Of a stretch of 26,912 nt of DNA, positions 16,435 through 23,442 are shown piece by piece; within the stretch, counting starts at the first letter, position 1; the number at the start of each line of letters is the position of its first letter. The notes under the pieces were generated by a model. The model did no database searches. It was given only the letters and a program-made list of their open reading frames with translations, and was not told the origin of the DNA. The translations under genes were made by a program, and so were the position numbers. The stretch comes from CALLVY01 sp937899855 (GTDB taxonomy: Bacteria > Bacteroidota > Bacteroidia > Chitinophagales > Saprospiraceae). The stretch is from NCBI GenBank assembly GCA_039820405.1, contig JBCBQC010000087.1, forward strand, positions 1 through 26,912, written 5' to 3'.

Positions 16435-16477
16435 AGGCCGGAATCTACAGCGTAGATTCCGGCCTAGGCCCTTTTTT
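16435..16477. terminator. Strong intrinsic terminator hairpin downstream of lpdA
   Basis: AGGCCGGAATCTAC (16435-16448) pairs perfectly over 14 bases with GTAGATTCCGGCCT (16452-16465) around a 3-base loop. On the plus side a T6 tract follows at 16472-16477; on the minus side a T-rich TTTCTCTTTCT follows. It lies 87 bases beyond the lpdA stop and most likely ends the lpdA transcript before the barrel gene. The better T-tract on the plus side would also block transcription coming the other way. Confidence 0.85.
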
Positions 16478-16551
16478 AATATTACACTCTCTGGCTCGTG
16501 GGCTTTTTGAGGCAGTACTGAGTGGTGATATTCAATAAGATACGAAAGTTT

Positions 16552-17949
16552 TTACAAATGGATCACCTCGTCGTAGGCGGCCGCTGCGGCTTCCATCACG
16601 GCCTCGCTCATGGTGGGGTGGGGGTGTACCGATTTGATGATCTCGTGTCCGGTGGTTTCCAGCTTGCGCGCCGCTACGATTTCGGCAATCATTTCGGTGA
16701 CGTTGTTGCCGATCATGTGGGCACCGAGGAACTCCCCGTATTTTTCATCAAAGATGACCTTTACGAAGCCCTCTTTCGCCCCCGCTGCACTGGCCTTGCC
16801 CGATGCGGAGAAGGGAAACTTCCCCACTTTAACCGCGTAGCCCGCCGCTTTGGCCGCTTCTTCGGTATAGCCCACCGAGGCCACCTCGGGTACGCAGTAG
16901 GTACAACTGGGGATGTTGTTGTAATCGATGGGGTCGGGCTGGTGACCCGCAATTTTTTCTACACAGACGATGCCCTCCGCACTGGCTACGTGTGCCAGCG
17001 CCGCACCGGCTACCACATCACCGATGGCGTAGATGCCCGCCACCTTGGTCCGGTAGAACTCATCCACCTCAATCAGCCCACGGTCCGTCGTAATTCCCAG
17101 GGCTTCCAGGCCGATGTTTTCCGTATTGGGAGCGACCCCAACTGCCGAAAGGACCACGTCACACTCGATAACATCCGTTTTGCCATCCTTGCGGCTTTTG
17201 ACGTGTACTTTGCAACCTTCTCCCGACGTATCGACCGATTCGACCGAGGTATTGGCGCGTACCTTGATGCCTTTTTTGCGGAATACCTTACCCAATTCCT
17301 TGGAGACTTCTTTGTCCTCCCGCGGTACCAAGCCCTGTTCGAGGAATTCTACCACCGTGACTTCCGTACCGATGGAGCGGTAGAAATAGGCAAACTCGAC
17401 GCCGATGGCGCCAGCGCCCACCACGACTATCCGAGCGGGTTGTTGGTCGAGGCTCATGGCCTTGCGGTATTCAATGATTTTTTCGCCGTCGATGAGCACG
17501 CTGGGTAGGGCCCGCGCCCGGCCACCGGTGGCAATAATGATGTGTTGGGCGTCGTAAGTTGTCGTCTTGCCCTCCTGGTTCGTCACTGCTACCTTCTTTC
17601 CCCGCGCCACCTTCCCGTGGCCTTCGATGACGGTAATTTTATTTTTGCGGAACAAGAAGTTGATCCCCTTGCTCATGCCATCGGCTACCCCCCGGCTCCG
17701 CTTGACCATGGCGGTGAAATCGGCCCTGGCGTTTTTAACCTCGATTCCGTAATCCGCAGCGTGGCTGATGTATTCGAATACCTGAGCACTCTTGAGCAGG
17801 GCCTTGGTGGGAATACAGCCCCAGTTGAGACAGATGCCTCCCAAGCTCTCGCGTTCGACAACGGCCACCTTCATACCCAATTGCGCCGCTCGGATGGCAG
17901 CGACGTAGCCTCCCGGGCCACTACCGATCACTATCAAGTCGTAATTCAT
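16552..17949 (-). CDS. lpdA: Dihydrolipoyl dehydrogenase
   Basis: LpdA (E3) reoxidises dihydrolipoyl groups of 2-oxoacid dehydrogenase complexes or the glycine cleavage system, using FAD and NAD+. The 465-residue protein has an N-terminal FAD-binding GSGPGGYVAA and the redox-active disulfide Cys40/Cys45 in GGICLNWGCIPTK. It also has the NAD-binding VVVGAGAIGVEF, the second FAD motif YAIGDV, and the C-terminal His444/Glu449 pair in HPHPTMSEAV. All catalytic residues are present and length is normal. No E1 or E2 gene is adjacent, so it is probably a stand-alone E3 shared by several complexes. It has its own promoter-like region upstream and a strong terminator downstream. Confidence 0.97.
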   Translation of the reverse strand: MNYDLIVIGSGPGGYVAAIRAAQLGMKVAVVERESLGGICLNWGCIPTKALLKSAQVFEYISHAADYGIEVKNARADFTAMVKRSRGVADGMSKGINFLFRKNKITVIEGHGKVARGKKVAVTNQEGKTTTYDAQHIIIATGGRARALPSVLIDGEKIIEYRKAMSLDQQPARIVVVGAGAIGVEFAYFYRSIGTEVTVVEFLEQGLVPREDKEVSKELGKVFRKKGIKVRANTSVESVDTSGEGCKVHVKSRKDGKTDVIECDVVLSAVGVAPNTENIGLEALGITTDRGLIEVDEFYRTKVAGIYAIGDVVAGAALAHVASAEGIVCVEKIAGHQPDPIDYNNIPSCTYCVPEVASVGYTEEAAKAAGYAVKVGKFPFSASGKASAAGAKEGFVKVIFDEKYGEFLGAHMIGNNVTEMIAEIVAARKLETTGHEIIKSVHPHPTMSEAVMEAAAAAYDEVIHL

Positions 17950-17980
17950 CTTTGGTTTTTTTATAGTTGTATGGTAAAAC

Positions 17981-17995
17981 AGGTCGATTCGACCT
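17981..17995. promoter_or_regulatory. 15-base inverted repeat in the lpdA leader
   Basis: AGGTCGA-T-TCGACCT is a perfect 7-1-7 inverted repeat lying between the putative -7 box (18008-18015) and the lpdA start codon. The one-base centre makes it better suited as a protein-binding operator than as an RNA hairpin. The regulator is unknown. Confidence 0.4.
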
Positions 17996-18007
17996 CATTT
18001 AACGCCG

Positions 18008-18015
18008 CAAATATA
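18008..18015 (-). promoter_or_regulatory. Putative lpdA -7 box
   Basis: On the minus strand this is TATATTTG, an exact TAnnTTTG match, about 60 bases upstream of the lpdA ATG. The -33 element is not clear. Confidence 0.5.
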
Positions 18016-18257
18016 CGCGATCGGGGGCAATTCTCCTACCCAGGCTTTGATAAGCCGGCCCGAAGGGTATTTGTTGACGAGCAACTGATATTTTGCCCGC
18101 GGAGAGTATAAGCTAACCCATTGTAGGCGTAATCCGGCCGGGTCTTTTCCAGCGGGTGAGCCTTCCCCCACCGCAGCCCGTGGCCCCTCGGAGGAGCACG
18201 ATTTGCCGCATCAGAGCAGACTTTTGCGTCGACCATTAAACAAATCTGGTTTTACAA

Positions 18258-18276
18258 GGTTTCCGAAAGGAAAGCC
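18258..18276 (+). ncRNA. GNRA-tetraloop hairpin, possible part of an uncharacterised RNA
   Basis: GGTTTCC and GGAAAGCC pair with one bulged G around a GAAA loop. GNRA loops form on the plus-strand RNA only (the minus strand would have TTTC), which hints that the RNA is read on the plus strand. No promoter was identified, so the transcript is hypothetical. Confidence 0.25.
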
Positions 18277-18299
18277 ATCGAGAGGTGGGACAAAAGAAA

Positions 18300-18330
18300 A
18301 TGGCCTCGTCGCCAAGAGCCACAAGGCCAT
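18300..18330 (-). terminator. Probable terminator of the minus-strand envelope genes
   Basis: On the minus strand, ATGGCCTTGTGGC pairs with GCGACGAGGCCAT with one mismatch and one G-T wobble around a TCTTG loop. It is followed by TTTTCTTTTG. It lies about 85 bases beyond the stop of the coiled-coil gene at 18413 and fits a Rho-independent terminator for it. Confidence 0.6.
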
Positions 18331-18366
18331 CAAAATTACTGATACTACTTCTACTTAACTCTTTTG

Positions 18367-18411
18367 GGAACCAATGGCCCCATTGATGGCGGGCGGGGTT
18401 CCTATTTTTTT
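18367..18411 (+). terminator. Terminator-like hairpin with T7 tract on the plus strand
   Basis: GGAACC (18367-18372) pairs with GGTTCC (18397-18402), with an inner CAATG/CATTG stem, and is followed by TATTTTTTT. The orientation points to plus-strand transcription, yet no plus-strand gene lies upstream for 3 kb. It ends 2 bases before the stop of the minus-strand coiled-coil gene. It may end an unrecognised RNA or insulate the two strands. Confidence 0.5.
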
Positions 18412-18412
18412 G

Positions 18413-19126
18413 CTACGCATCGTGGAAGCCGGAGTCGGACTTATCCTTGGGATGGCGAGCCCGTAGTTGCTCTTTTTCCCGTTGGAGGCGTGCTACTTCC
18501 TGGTCGTAGTGTTGCTTCATTTCCAGGTATTCTCGCCGTTGGCTTTGGTGCGTTTCCTTGAGTTCGTCCAATTTTTTATTCAAACTCATTTGCATCTGGT
18601 GGTATTCTTCCCGCCAGTCAATTTTGTCGGGTTGCTCCGCCTGTTTGCCCAACGCGCTGAGTTGGGCGAGGTGTTCGTCATTGGCCTGGCGGATGATCAT
18701 GTATTTTTCCCGCCAATTCTCCTTTTCCTGCGTCAGCTCATCAATCCGGGAGCGCATGCTGGCCAATTCACCCGTAATTTGTCGGGGGAGGGTTGCTTTG
18801 ACACGCCGTTTTTGGAGGGCCTGTAATTCCTGGCGGTACAGGGAGCGTTCCTCTTCCAGGCGTTGCTGGCTGTCTTCGTAGCGGGCGAGCTGTTGGCGTA
18901 GGTCATCCAGCTTTTGGATCAATTTTTCCTTTTCGCCCTGCTGGCCATTGGAATGCTCTAACAAATCGCGGTAGCGGTGCTGGCTGGCCGATAGCTGATC
19001 CCGTTGCTGCTGAAAATCGCGGTGCAGTCGGTCGAGCTTGTTGCCTACCCAAACCCAGGAGAGTAAAAAACCCAGTACTGAGGCGCCTAACATCAACAAA
19101 AAAACCGGCATTGAAAACCAAATCAT
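18413..19126 (-). CDS. Membrane-anchored coiled-coil protein, unknown function
   Basis: This 237-residue protein has one N-terminal membrane segment at about residues 5-27 (PVFLLMLGASVLGFLLSWVW). A long Gln/Glu/Arg/Lys-rich helical region with heptad character follows at about 30-110 and 120-225. There is a short break around residues 107-118, and the tail is hydrophilic. It has no enzyme motif I recognise. The composition suggests an inner-membrane scaffold or spacer with the coiled coil on one side of the membrane. The start ATG gives the membrane segment at once. It lies 142 bases after the OmpA-like gene on the same strand, and a -7-like TAGCTTTC at 19171-19178 may give it its own promoter. 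Confidence 0.75.
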   Translation of the reverse strand: MIWFSMPVFLLMLGASVLGFLLSWVWVGNKLDRLHRDFQQQRDQLSASQHRYRDLLEHSNGQQGEKEKLIQKLDDLRQQLARYEDSQQRLEEERSLYRQELQALQKRRVKATLPRQITGELASMRSRIDELTQEKENWREKYMIIRQANDEHLAQLSALGKQAEQPDKIDWREEYHQMQMSLNKKLDELKETHQSQRREYLEMKQHYDQEVARLQREKEQLRARHPKDKSDSGFHDA

Positions 19127-19268
19127 AGCTAAAAACGCAGTTTTGAGACGTTGAGGGCCACTTTATTGGTGAAAGCTACCCCTAATACATGTCTAAAATA
19201 TGGAATTAATTCCAGCATTTAAACCAAACCTTCATATTTAATTACCTCACTGCTCAAAAAGAGGGGAA

Positions 19269-19760
19269 TCACTGGGACTTGACCTGGAGATCCACCGCCC
19301 CGTAGACGGCCCCTTCTTGGAAGTTCATTTCGGCTTCCAAGCGCTCCCGCGTGTGGATGCGGTGACCTTCCAGACCCAAGCGGATCAGTCGGCTTTTGAG
19401 GGCTTCGGCCCGCGCCAGGCCCAGGCTGGAGTAGGCACTGTGGTTGGCTTCCCCCGCCAGGTAACTGCCGGTGAGCCAAAGGCTTTTGTGGGGATACTGA
19501 CGCAGGTGCTCCACGAGTTGTTGGAGGGCCAGATTGACCGATTCGGGGATGTGGATGTTGTGGTTGGATTGAAGAAAGGTGGTATTCTCGGCTACCCGTA
19601 GGACGAAGCTGCTGTCGCGGATGGAAAAGGGGGGGACGGCCGGGATAGCGGTGGCGATTAGGCTTTGTCGTTGTTGTTCCTGTTGGGCGTACCAGGCAGC
19701 TCCTCCAAAGAGCCACAGGACGAGAAAGAACACCAGTAGGGGCAAGAGCAACCTCCTCAT
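19269..19760 (-). CDS. Membrane-anchored OmpA-like domain protein
   Basis: This 163-residue protein has a strong membrane anchor at residues 3-24 and an OmpA-C-like domain at about 50-162. The domain is recognised by strand FVLRVAENTTFL, helix VNLALQQLVEHLRQYP, strand KSLWLTGSY, then SSLGLARAEALKSRLIRLGL and HRIHTRERLE. The helix-starting arginine of the peptidoglycan-binding site (Arg117 in LARAEALK) is kept. The usual acidic residue in the GHTD-type turn is replaced (TGSYLAGEAN), so classical peptidoglycan binding is doubtful. The frame extends upstream to 19835, but the ATG at 19760 puts the signal anchor at the start. It is likely periplasmic, tethered to the inner membrane, and forms a minus-strand cluster with its neighbours. 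Confidence 0.75.
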   Translation of the reverse strand: MRRLLLPLLVFFLVLWLFGGAAWYAQQEQQRQSLIATAIPAVPPFSIRDSSFVLRVAENTTFLQSNHNIHIPESVNLALQQLVEHLRQYPHKSLWLTGSYLAGEANHSAYSSLGLARAEALKSRLIRLGLEGHRIHTRERLEAEMNFQEGAVYGAVDLQVKSQ

Positions 19761-19936
19761 GTCGATGTATTTTTTTGACAGTACACACAGTAAATCAAAC
19801 CCATTACATCCGTTGGTACGGCGTAATTGGACCAATTGGTCACCTGCTGTCGTGGAGAAAATTGGGATGTAAATGAGTCTGAACGGGGCTAAAGATAGTC
19901 AAGAATCGTCGTTTGCCAAAGCTTGGGGGAGGACTT

Positions 19937-20440
19937 CTACTGCTTTAGTTCTACGATAATGGTACTTCGCCCGCCCCCCGTGATCCGATCGAGCCGCAAG
20001 GTCTGGCCATTGCCCAAGTTGATGGCCTGGGCCAGGGGAAGATCCACTCCCAATTCTTCGATAACTCGGGCGTACAGGTGGTAATCTCGGTAGCGCTCCC
20101 CCACATCGCCCAGGAAGTGGAATTGCTCCGCGGCCAGCCGTCGCCACTCTTCGGGCCCCGCTTCCGGGATTTCTTCCGGCCAGGTAAATCGAAATTCTTG
20201 CGTAATCGTCTGGCAACCCGCCTGGAGAATTTCCAGTTGCAATTGATTGTCAAAGCGGACCAGCTCGCGTGCGCTTTGCCCCTCCGCCGAAAACTCTTGC
20301 CCAACGACCCGGGGCAAGGCTTCCGAAAAAATGGCGACGGGCTGCCCCTTGGTGCATGCTTCGGTAGTGCCATCGCTGCCGCAAGCGACAAAAAATAAAC
20401 TGAGTGCGGTGCTGCACAATAACTGGAGAGGAGTAGGCAT
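19937..20440 (-). CDS. Small lipoprotein, unknown function
   Basis: This 167-residue protein begins with a lipoprotein-type signal (MPTPLQLLCSTALSLFFVAC), with Cys20 as the probable lipidated residue followed by GSDG. The mature part has two further cysteines (Cys29 and the one in LQAGCQTI) that could form a disulfide, and no domain I recognise. The frame runs up to an ATG at 20479. The ATG at 20440 is chosen because it puts the signal peptide at the start and leaves room for a leader after the -7 box at 20492-20499. It lies 176 bases upstream of the OmpA-like gene on the same strand and diverges from folE. Confidence 0.7.
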   Translation of the reverse strand: MPTPLQLLCSTALSLFFVACGSDGTTEACTKGQPVAIFSEALPRVVGQEFSAEGQSARELVRFDNQLQLEILQAGCQTITQEFRFTWPEEIPEAGPEEWRRLAAEQFHFLGDVGERYRDYHLYARVIEELGVDLPLAQAINLGNGQTLRLDRITGGGRSTIIVELKQ

Positions 20441-20491
20441 AGGCGTATCGCTGCTGGTGATTAATCGGGTACTAAACAACCGTAGTTTCTA

Positions 20492-20499
20492 CAAAGGTA
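20492..20499 (-). promoter_or_regulatory. Putative -7 box of the lipoprotein gene
   Basis: Minus-strand TACCTTTG is an exact TAnnTTTG match, placed about 50 bases upstream of the chosen ATG at 20440. It would start transcription close to the alternative ATG at 20479, supporting the shorter reading frame. Confidence 0.45.
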
Positions 20500-20616
20500 T
20501 CCCACGATTGACAGTTTTAATCGCTTTTGGAAGATAATTTTCGGCGCTTTAAACAAACTCAGGATTACCCCTGTTTATTGAGTGTTTTGTCAAGCGCCTA
20601 ACGCTAAAATTTAAAT

Positions 20617-21306
20617 ATGGAATCCTTACAAAAAGTAAACAAGAAAGACTCCGCCCTGCTAAAGAGAATTGACATGATGGGAGAGGATCACGTGGGATCG
20701 GCTGCGGCCACCCCCATCCGTGACGATGCCTTCGCCATCACCGATGATGAGAAGATCGACCGGATCGAAAGCCATTTTTACGAAATTATGAGTATCCTCG
20801 GCTTGGACATGACGGACGATAGCTTGATGGGAACCCCCCGTCGGGTGGCCAAGATGTACGTCCGCGAGATATTTGGAGGTCTCAGCCCCGATTCAAAGCC
20901 ACAACCTACTCATTTTGCCAACCATTACAACTACCGGCAGATGCTGGTGGAGAGAGACATTCCCGTACACAGCACCTGCGAGCATCACTTTCAGCCCATC
21001 ATCGGCAAGGCCCACGTAGCTTACATTCCCGGCAGTCGGGTCATTGGCTTGTCTAAGCTCAATCGCATCGTCGACTACTACTCCCGTCGTCCGCAAGTTC
21101 AGGAACGCTTGACCATTCAAGTTGCCAACGAACTGAAGCGGGTCCTGAATACCGAAGACGTGGCGGTCTACATCGATGCCAAGCACATGTGCGTAGAGGC
21201 CCGGGGCATCAAGCACAGTGGCTGTAGTACTTCCACGGCAGAATACAGTGGTAAGTTTCTCAACGAGAACGTCCGCGCCGAATTCCTCTCGGCTTTTGGA
21301 CAATAG
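20617..21306 (+). CDS. folE: GTP cyclohydrolase I
   Basis: FolE converts GTP to 7,8-dihydroneopterin triphosphate, the entry to tetrahydrofolate and other pterins. The 229-residue protein has the zinc ligands Cys121, His124 (STCEHHF) and Cys192 (KHMCVEARG). It also has catalytic His123 and His190, and the GLSKLNRIVDYYSRRPQVQE block at 144-163. The zinc-dependent type IA family is therefore clear. The first 40 residues are a variable extension, common in this family. The region just upstream is AT-rich (TAAAATTT at 20605-20612), only a few bases before the ATG, so a very short leader is possible. It is transcribed alone, with convergent pncA 137 bases downstream. Confidence 0.96.
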   Translation: MESLQKVNKKDSALLKRIDMMGEDHVGSAAATPIRDDAFAITDDEKIDRIESHFYEIMSILGLDMTDDSLMGTPRRVAKMYVREIFGGLSPDSKPQPTHFANHYNYRQMLVERDIPVHSTCEHHFQPIIGKAHVAYIPGSRVIGLSKLNRIVDYYSRRPQVQERLTIQVANELKRVLNTEDVAVYIDAKHMCVEARGIKHSGCSTSTAEYSGKFLNENVRAEFLSAFGQ

Positions 21307-21443
21307 TAATAGTGTAAAAACCAGCGATCATTCGCAAGTAACACATAGTGGCAATTGAATACCAGCGCGGTCCCGTCTCATTGGGATCAGCAGGGCTCTG
21401 TCGTCTTCTCTGATTGATGAAGATGGCTACTGGTACGTTCTCC

Positions 21444-22073
21444 TCAGGGGGCCGTACTGCTGCTGATCGCATCCGATGAGATCAGCACGGCTCCCGCCTC
21501 TTCCATCTCCCGAAGCGCCGCGGCGACGTCTCCCGCTTGCAGCTCCACGCCCCGGGTAGCATCGGTGAGTAGGGTGGTGGAGAAACCCAGTCGGAGGGCA
21601 TCGAGTACGGTATATTTGACGCAGTAGTCGGTGGCGAGCCCCAGGACGTATACCTCCTCCACGCCCCGCTCGCGCAGCAGGCCTTCCAGCCCCGTTGCCT
21701 GGCGTTGTCCGTTGTCAAAGAAGCCGCTGTAGCTGTCGATCTCCGGGTCGGTACCCTTGTGAATGATTGCGTCAATTCCGTCCTGATGGAGTGCGGCGTG
21801 AAAATCTGCTCCCATGCTGCCCTGTACACAGTGGATGGGCCACAACACCTGAGGCAGGCCGTGGAGGTCGATGACCTGACCGGGCTTTCGCCAGGGATGA
21901 TTGGCGGCAAAACTGCCGTGGTTAGCCGGGTGCCAATCCTTGGTAGCTACCACCAAGTCAAAGGCGGGCATCAGTTGGTTGGCCAGCGGAATGACTGCGT
22001 CTCCATCGGGGACTTCCAGGGCACCCAGGGCACAAAAATCAACTTGTAAGTCGACCAGTAGCAATGCTTTCAT
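21444..22073 (-). CDS. pncA: Nicotinamidase
   Basis: PncA hydrolyses nicotinamide to nicotinate and ammonia, feeding PncB in NAD salvage. The 209-residue isochorismatase-fold protein has the catalytic triad Asp8 (LLVDLQVDF), Lys106 (IIHKGTD) and Cys151 (ATDYCVKYT). The metal site is Asp46, His48 and His81 (TKDWHPANHGSF and IHCVQG), with His52 nearby. These distinguish it from other cysteine hydrolases of the fold. It is on the same strand as the pncB-Nudix-WG set but separated from the WG gene by 154 bases, so it may have its own promoter. The substrate pairing with PncB 2 kb away supports the assignment. Confidence 0.93.
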   Translation of the reverse strand: MKALLLVDLQVDFCALGALEVPDGDAVIPLANQLMPAFDLVVATKDWHPANHGSFAANHPWRKPGQVIDLHGLPQVLWPIHCVQGSMGADFHAALHQDGIDAIIHKGTDPEIDSYSGFFDNGQRQATGLEGLLRERGVEEVYVLGLATDYCVKYTVLDALRLGFSTTLLTDATRGVELQAGDVAAALREMEEAGAVLISSDAISSSTAP

Positions 22074-22227
22074 AATGTCTTGATTGTGGGGATTCTTTCC
22101 CCCTCGTAAGGTAATGATTTAGGTGGTATCTGATAAATGCTTTCGGAAGAAGGTGGTCCAAATTTTGGTCCTCGCCGAGCCTCCTTTCGAGCGAAATAGC
22201 CTTGGCCGTTGCGGGAAACAACCTAAG

Positions 22228-23418
22228 CTAAGGAGCGATCTGTACTCGGGCCAAGCCTTCCACAAAATCCCGCACTTCGCGGTACTTGGGCTCCATCACC
22301 AGTTGGCCATCCGTATTGATAAAGCCCGTGCCCTCGTAAAAGGCGACCCGAGCCAAGCCCGCTTTGAAATCCCATACCAAGCCAAACTCCGGGTCGGTGC
22401 GTTTGCGACCTTCCGGGTCCATAAAACCCCAGAGCTGCTCCTGTTTGTAACCCGCCAGTCCTTCCGAAAAATGGTACAACTGTTCGTAGATCAGCTCCGT
22501 TACCTCCGTCCCATCCTCGCGAATCAAACCGTAGCGCTGGTCTCGCTCGACCACCCACCGGGATTCGCCCGCATAAAACAACTGATTGTACTGGGGGGCC
22601 ACCACCACCGCTCCCGTGCGGTCGATCAAGCCGTAAGCGCCGTCGATTTTTACCGGGGCCAGCCCCTCCACAAAGTCCTGAGCATTTTTGAAGGGGCCGG
22701 GAATGGCTACCTGGCCCAACGTATCGAGAAAGCGAAAGCCCGTATCGTCTCTGACCCGGATCAAGCCCTCGCTAAATTGGGCCACCTTGCGGTAGATCGG
22801 TTCGAGGAGGTATTTTCCCCGGGTATCGATAAGGCCGTAGCCACCGGCAATTTTGACCACCGCGTAGCCGCTCACGAAGCGGGCCGCTCGGTCAAATTCC
22901 GCAGGGATGACCACTTGCCCCTCGGAGTTGATAAAACCGTATCCTTCCCGCTGGCGAATGCGGGCCAGTCCGTCGCTAAAGTCCTCCGCTTCGTCAAACT
23001 CGGGAGGGATCAGCCATTTGCCCTGGGGATTGATAAAGCCCATTTTACCGTCGAAAGTACGGACGCGGGCCCGGCCATCGACAAAGGACCAGCCGGCCTT
23101 GTACTGGGGGCGAATGACGGTTTTTCCCCGGCGGTCGATATAGCCCCACTTGGCGCGTTGGCGGACGAGGGCGCGGCCTTCGGAGAAATTGCGGGCATCG
23201 TCGTAACGGGCGGAGATGACCATCCTGCCCTGGGGATTGATGTAACCCCATTTGAGTACTTGTTCTACAAAATCTTCTTCGACGGGGGGGAGCACCGCAA
23301 CACCGCCCCGCGGTCGGCCGGGAGCGGGGTCCGTGGCGGTGGGTTCGCTCTGGCAGCCCAGCACTCCGAGCAGCAGGCCGACGGCCAGGATTTTTGGGAA
23401 GGGGAAGAACAATCGCAT
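22228..23418 (-). CDS. WG-repeat lipoprotein
   Basis: This 396-residue protein has a lipoprotein signal with lipobox LGVLGC (Cys22), then about ten tandem WG-type repeats. Each repeat has a core like KWGYIN, KWGYID, KMGFIN, GYGFIN, GYGLID, GFRFLD, AYGLID, RYGLIR, LWGFMD or GTGFIN, followed by a strand such as VVIPAEFD and a turn containing F-x-(E/D/S)G. WG repeats form extended beta structures; their role is mostly unknown, though they are common in Bacteroidota surface proteins. It lies 24 bases after the Nudix regulator, so it probably shares the pncB transcript. Why a surface lipoprotein sits with NAD salvage is unclear. The antisense frame is open for 434 codons but is judged a shadow. 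Confidence 0.88.
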   Translation of the reverse strand: MRLFFPFPKILAVGLLLGVLGCQSEPTATDPAPGRPRGGVAVLPPVEEDFVEQVLKWGYINPQGRMVISARYDDARNFSEGRALVRQRAKWGYIDRRGKTVIRPQYKAGWSFVDGRARVRTFDGKMGFINPQGKWLIPPEFDEAEDFSDGLARIRQREGYGFINSEGQVVIPAEFDRAARFVSGYAVVKIAGGYGLIDTRGKYLLEPIYRKVAQFSEGLIRVRDDTGFRFLDTLGQVAIPGPFKNAQDFVEGLAPVKIDGAYGLIDRTGAVVVAPQYNQLFYAGESRWVVERDQRYGLIREDGTEVTELIYEQLYHFSEGLAGYKQEQLWGFMDPEGRKRTDPEFGLVWDFKAGLARVAFYEGTGFINTDGQLVMEPKYREVRDFVEGLARVQIAP

Positions 23419-23442
23419 GGCAAGTAGGTGGCTTTAAATCGG

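Larger units (their letters stand above)
17950..18412. other. 463-base gene-free region upstream of lpdA with stacked hairpins
   Basis: This is the longest stretch without a supportable gene. The lpdA promoter and leader occupy about 17950-18020. From about 18040 to 18240 the sequence is GC-rich with several short hairpins (for example GGCTT-TGAT-AAGCC near 18043-18056). A 66-codon minus-strand ORF sits at 18036-18236, which I do not recognise and judge unlikely. From 18258 to 18411 come a GNRA-loop hairpin, a long imperfect stem and a terminator-like stem with a T-tract. I looked for tRNA, tmRNA, RNase P and SRP RNA signatures and found none. It could hold a small RNA or be a decayed gene. 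Confidence 0.4.

Noticed and set aside
16522..17508. 328-codon plus-strand ORF opposite lpdA
   Set aside because: lpdA has every catalytic motif on the minus strand; the antisense frame is a by-product of codon bias.
18036..18236. 66-codon minus-strand ORF upstream of lpdA
   Set aside because: No recognisable motif, unusual composition, and it lies in a region with many hairpins. It is kept only as part of the description of the gene-free stretch.
18036..18411. RNase P RNA, because the minus strand contains CGGCTTATC as in the 3' part of rnpB
   Set aside because: The essential GAGGAAAGTCC-type conserved block and an ACAGAA element in the right context are missing on both strands.
19201..19214. 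TGGAATTAATTCCA palindrome between the OmpA-like and coiled-coil genes
   Set aside because: A short AT-rich palindrome of this size is expected by chance in such spacers, and it is not placed at a recognisable promoter.
21307..21443. Weak hairpin (GGTCCC/GGGATC) between convergent folE and pncA as a shared terminator
   Set aside because: Only six pairs with a wobble and no T-tract on either side. The 137-base convergent spacer holds nothing else I can support.
22123..23427. 434-codon plus-strand ORF opposite the WG-repeat lipoprotein
   Set aside because: It is antisense to a protein with a lipobox and ten clear repeats. Its length follows from the GC-rich, repetitive coding strand; its own translation has no recognisable domain.
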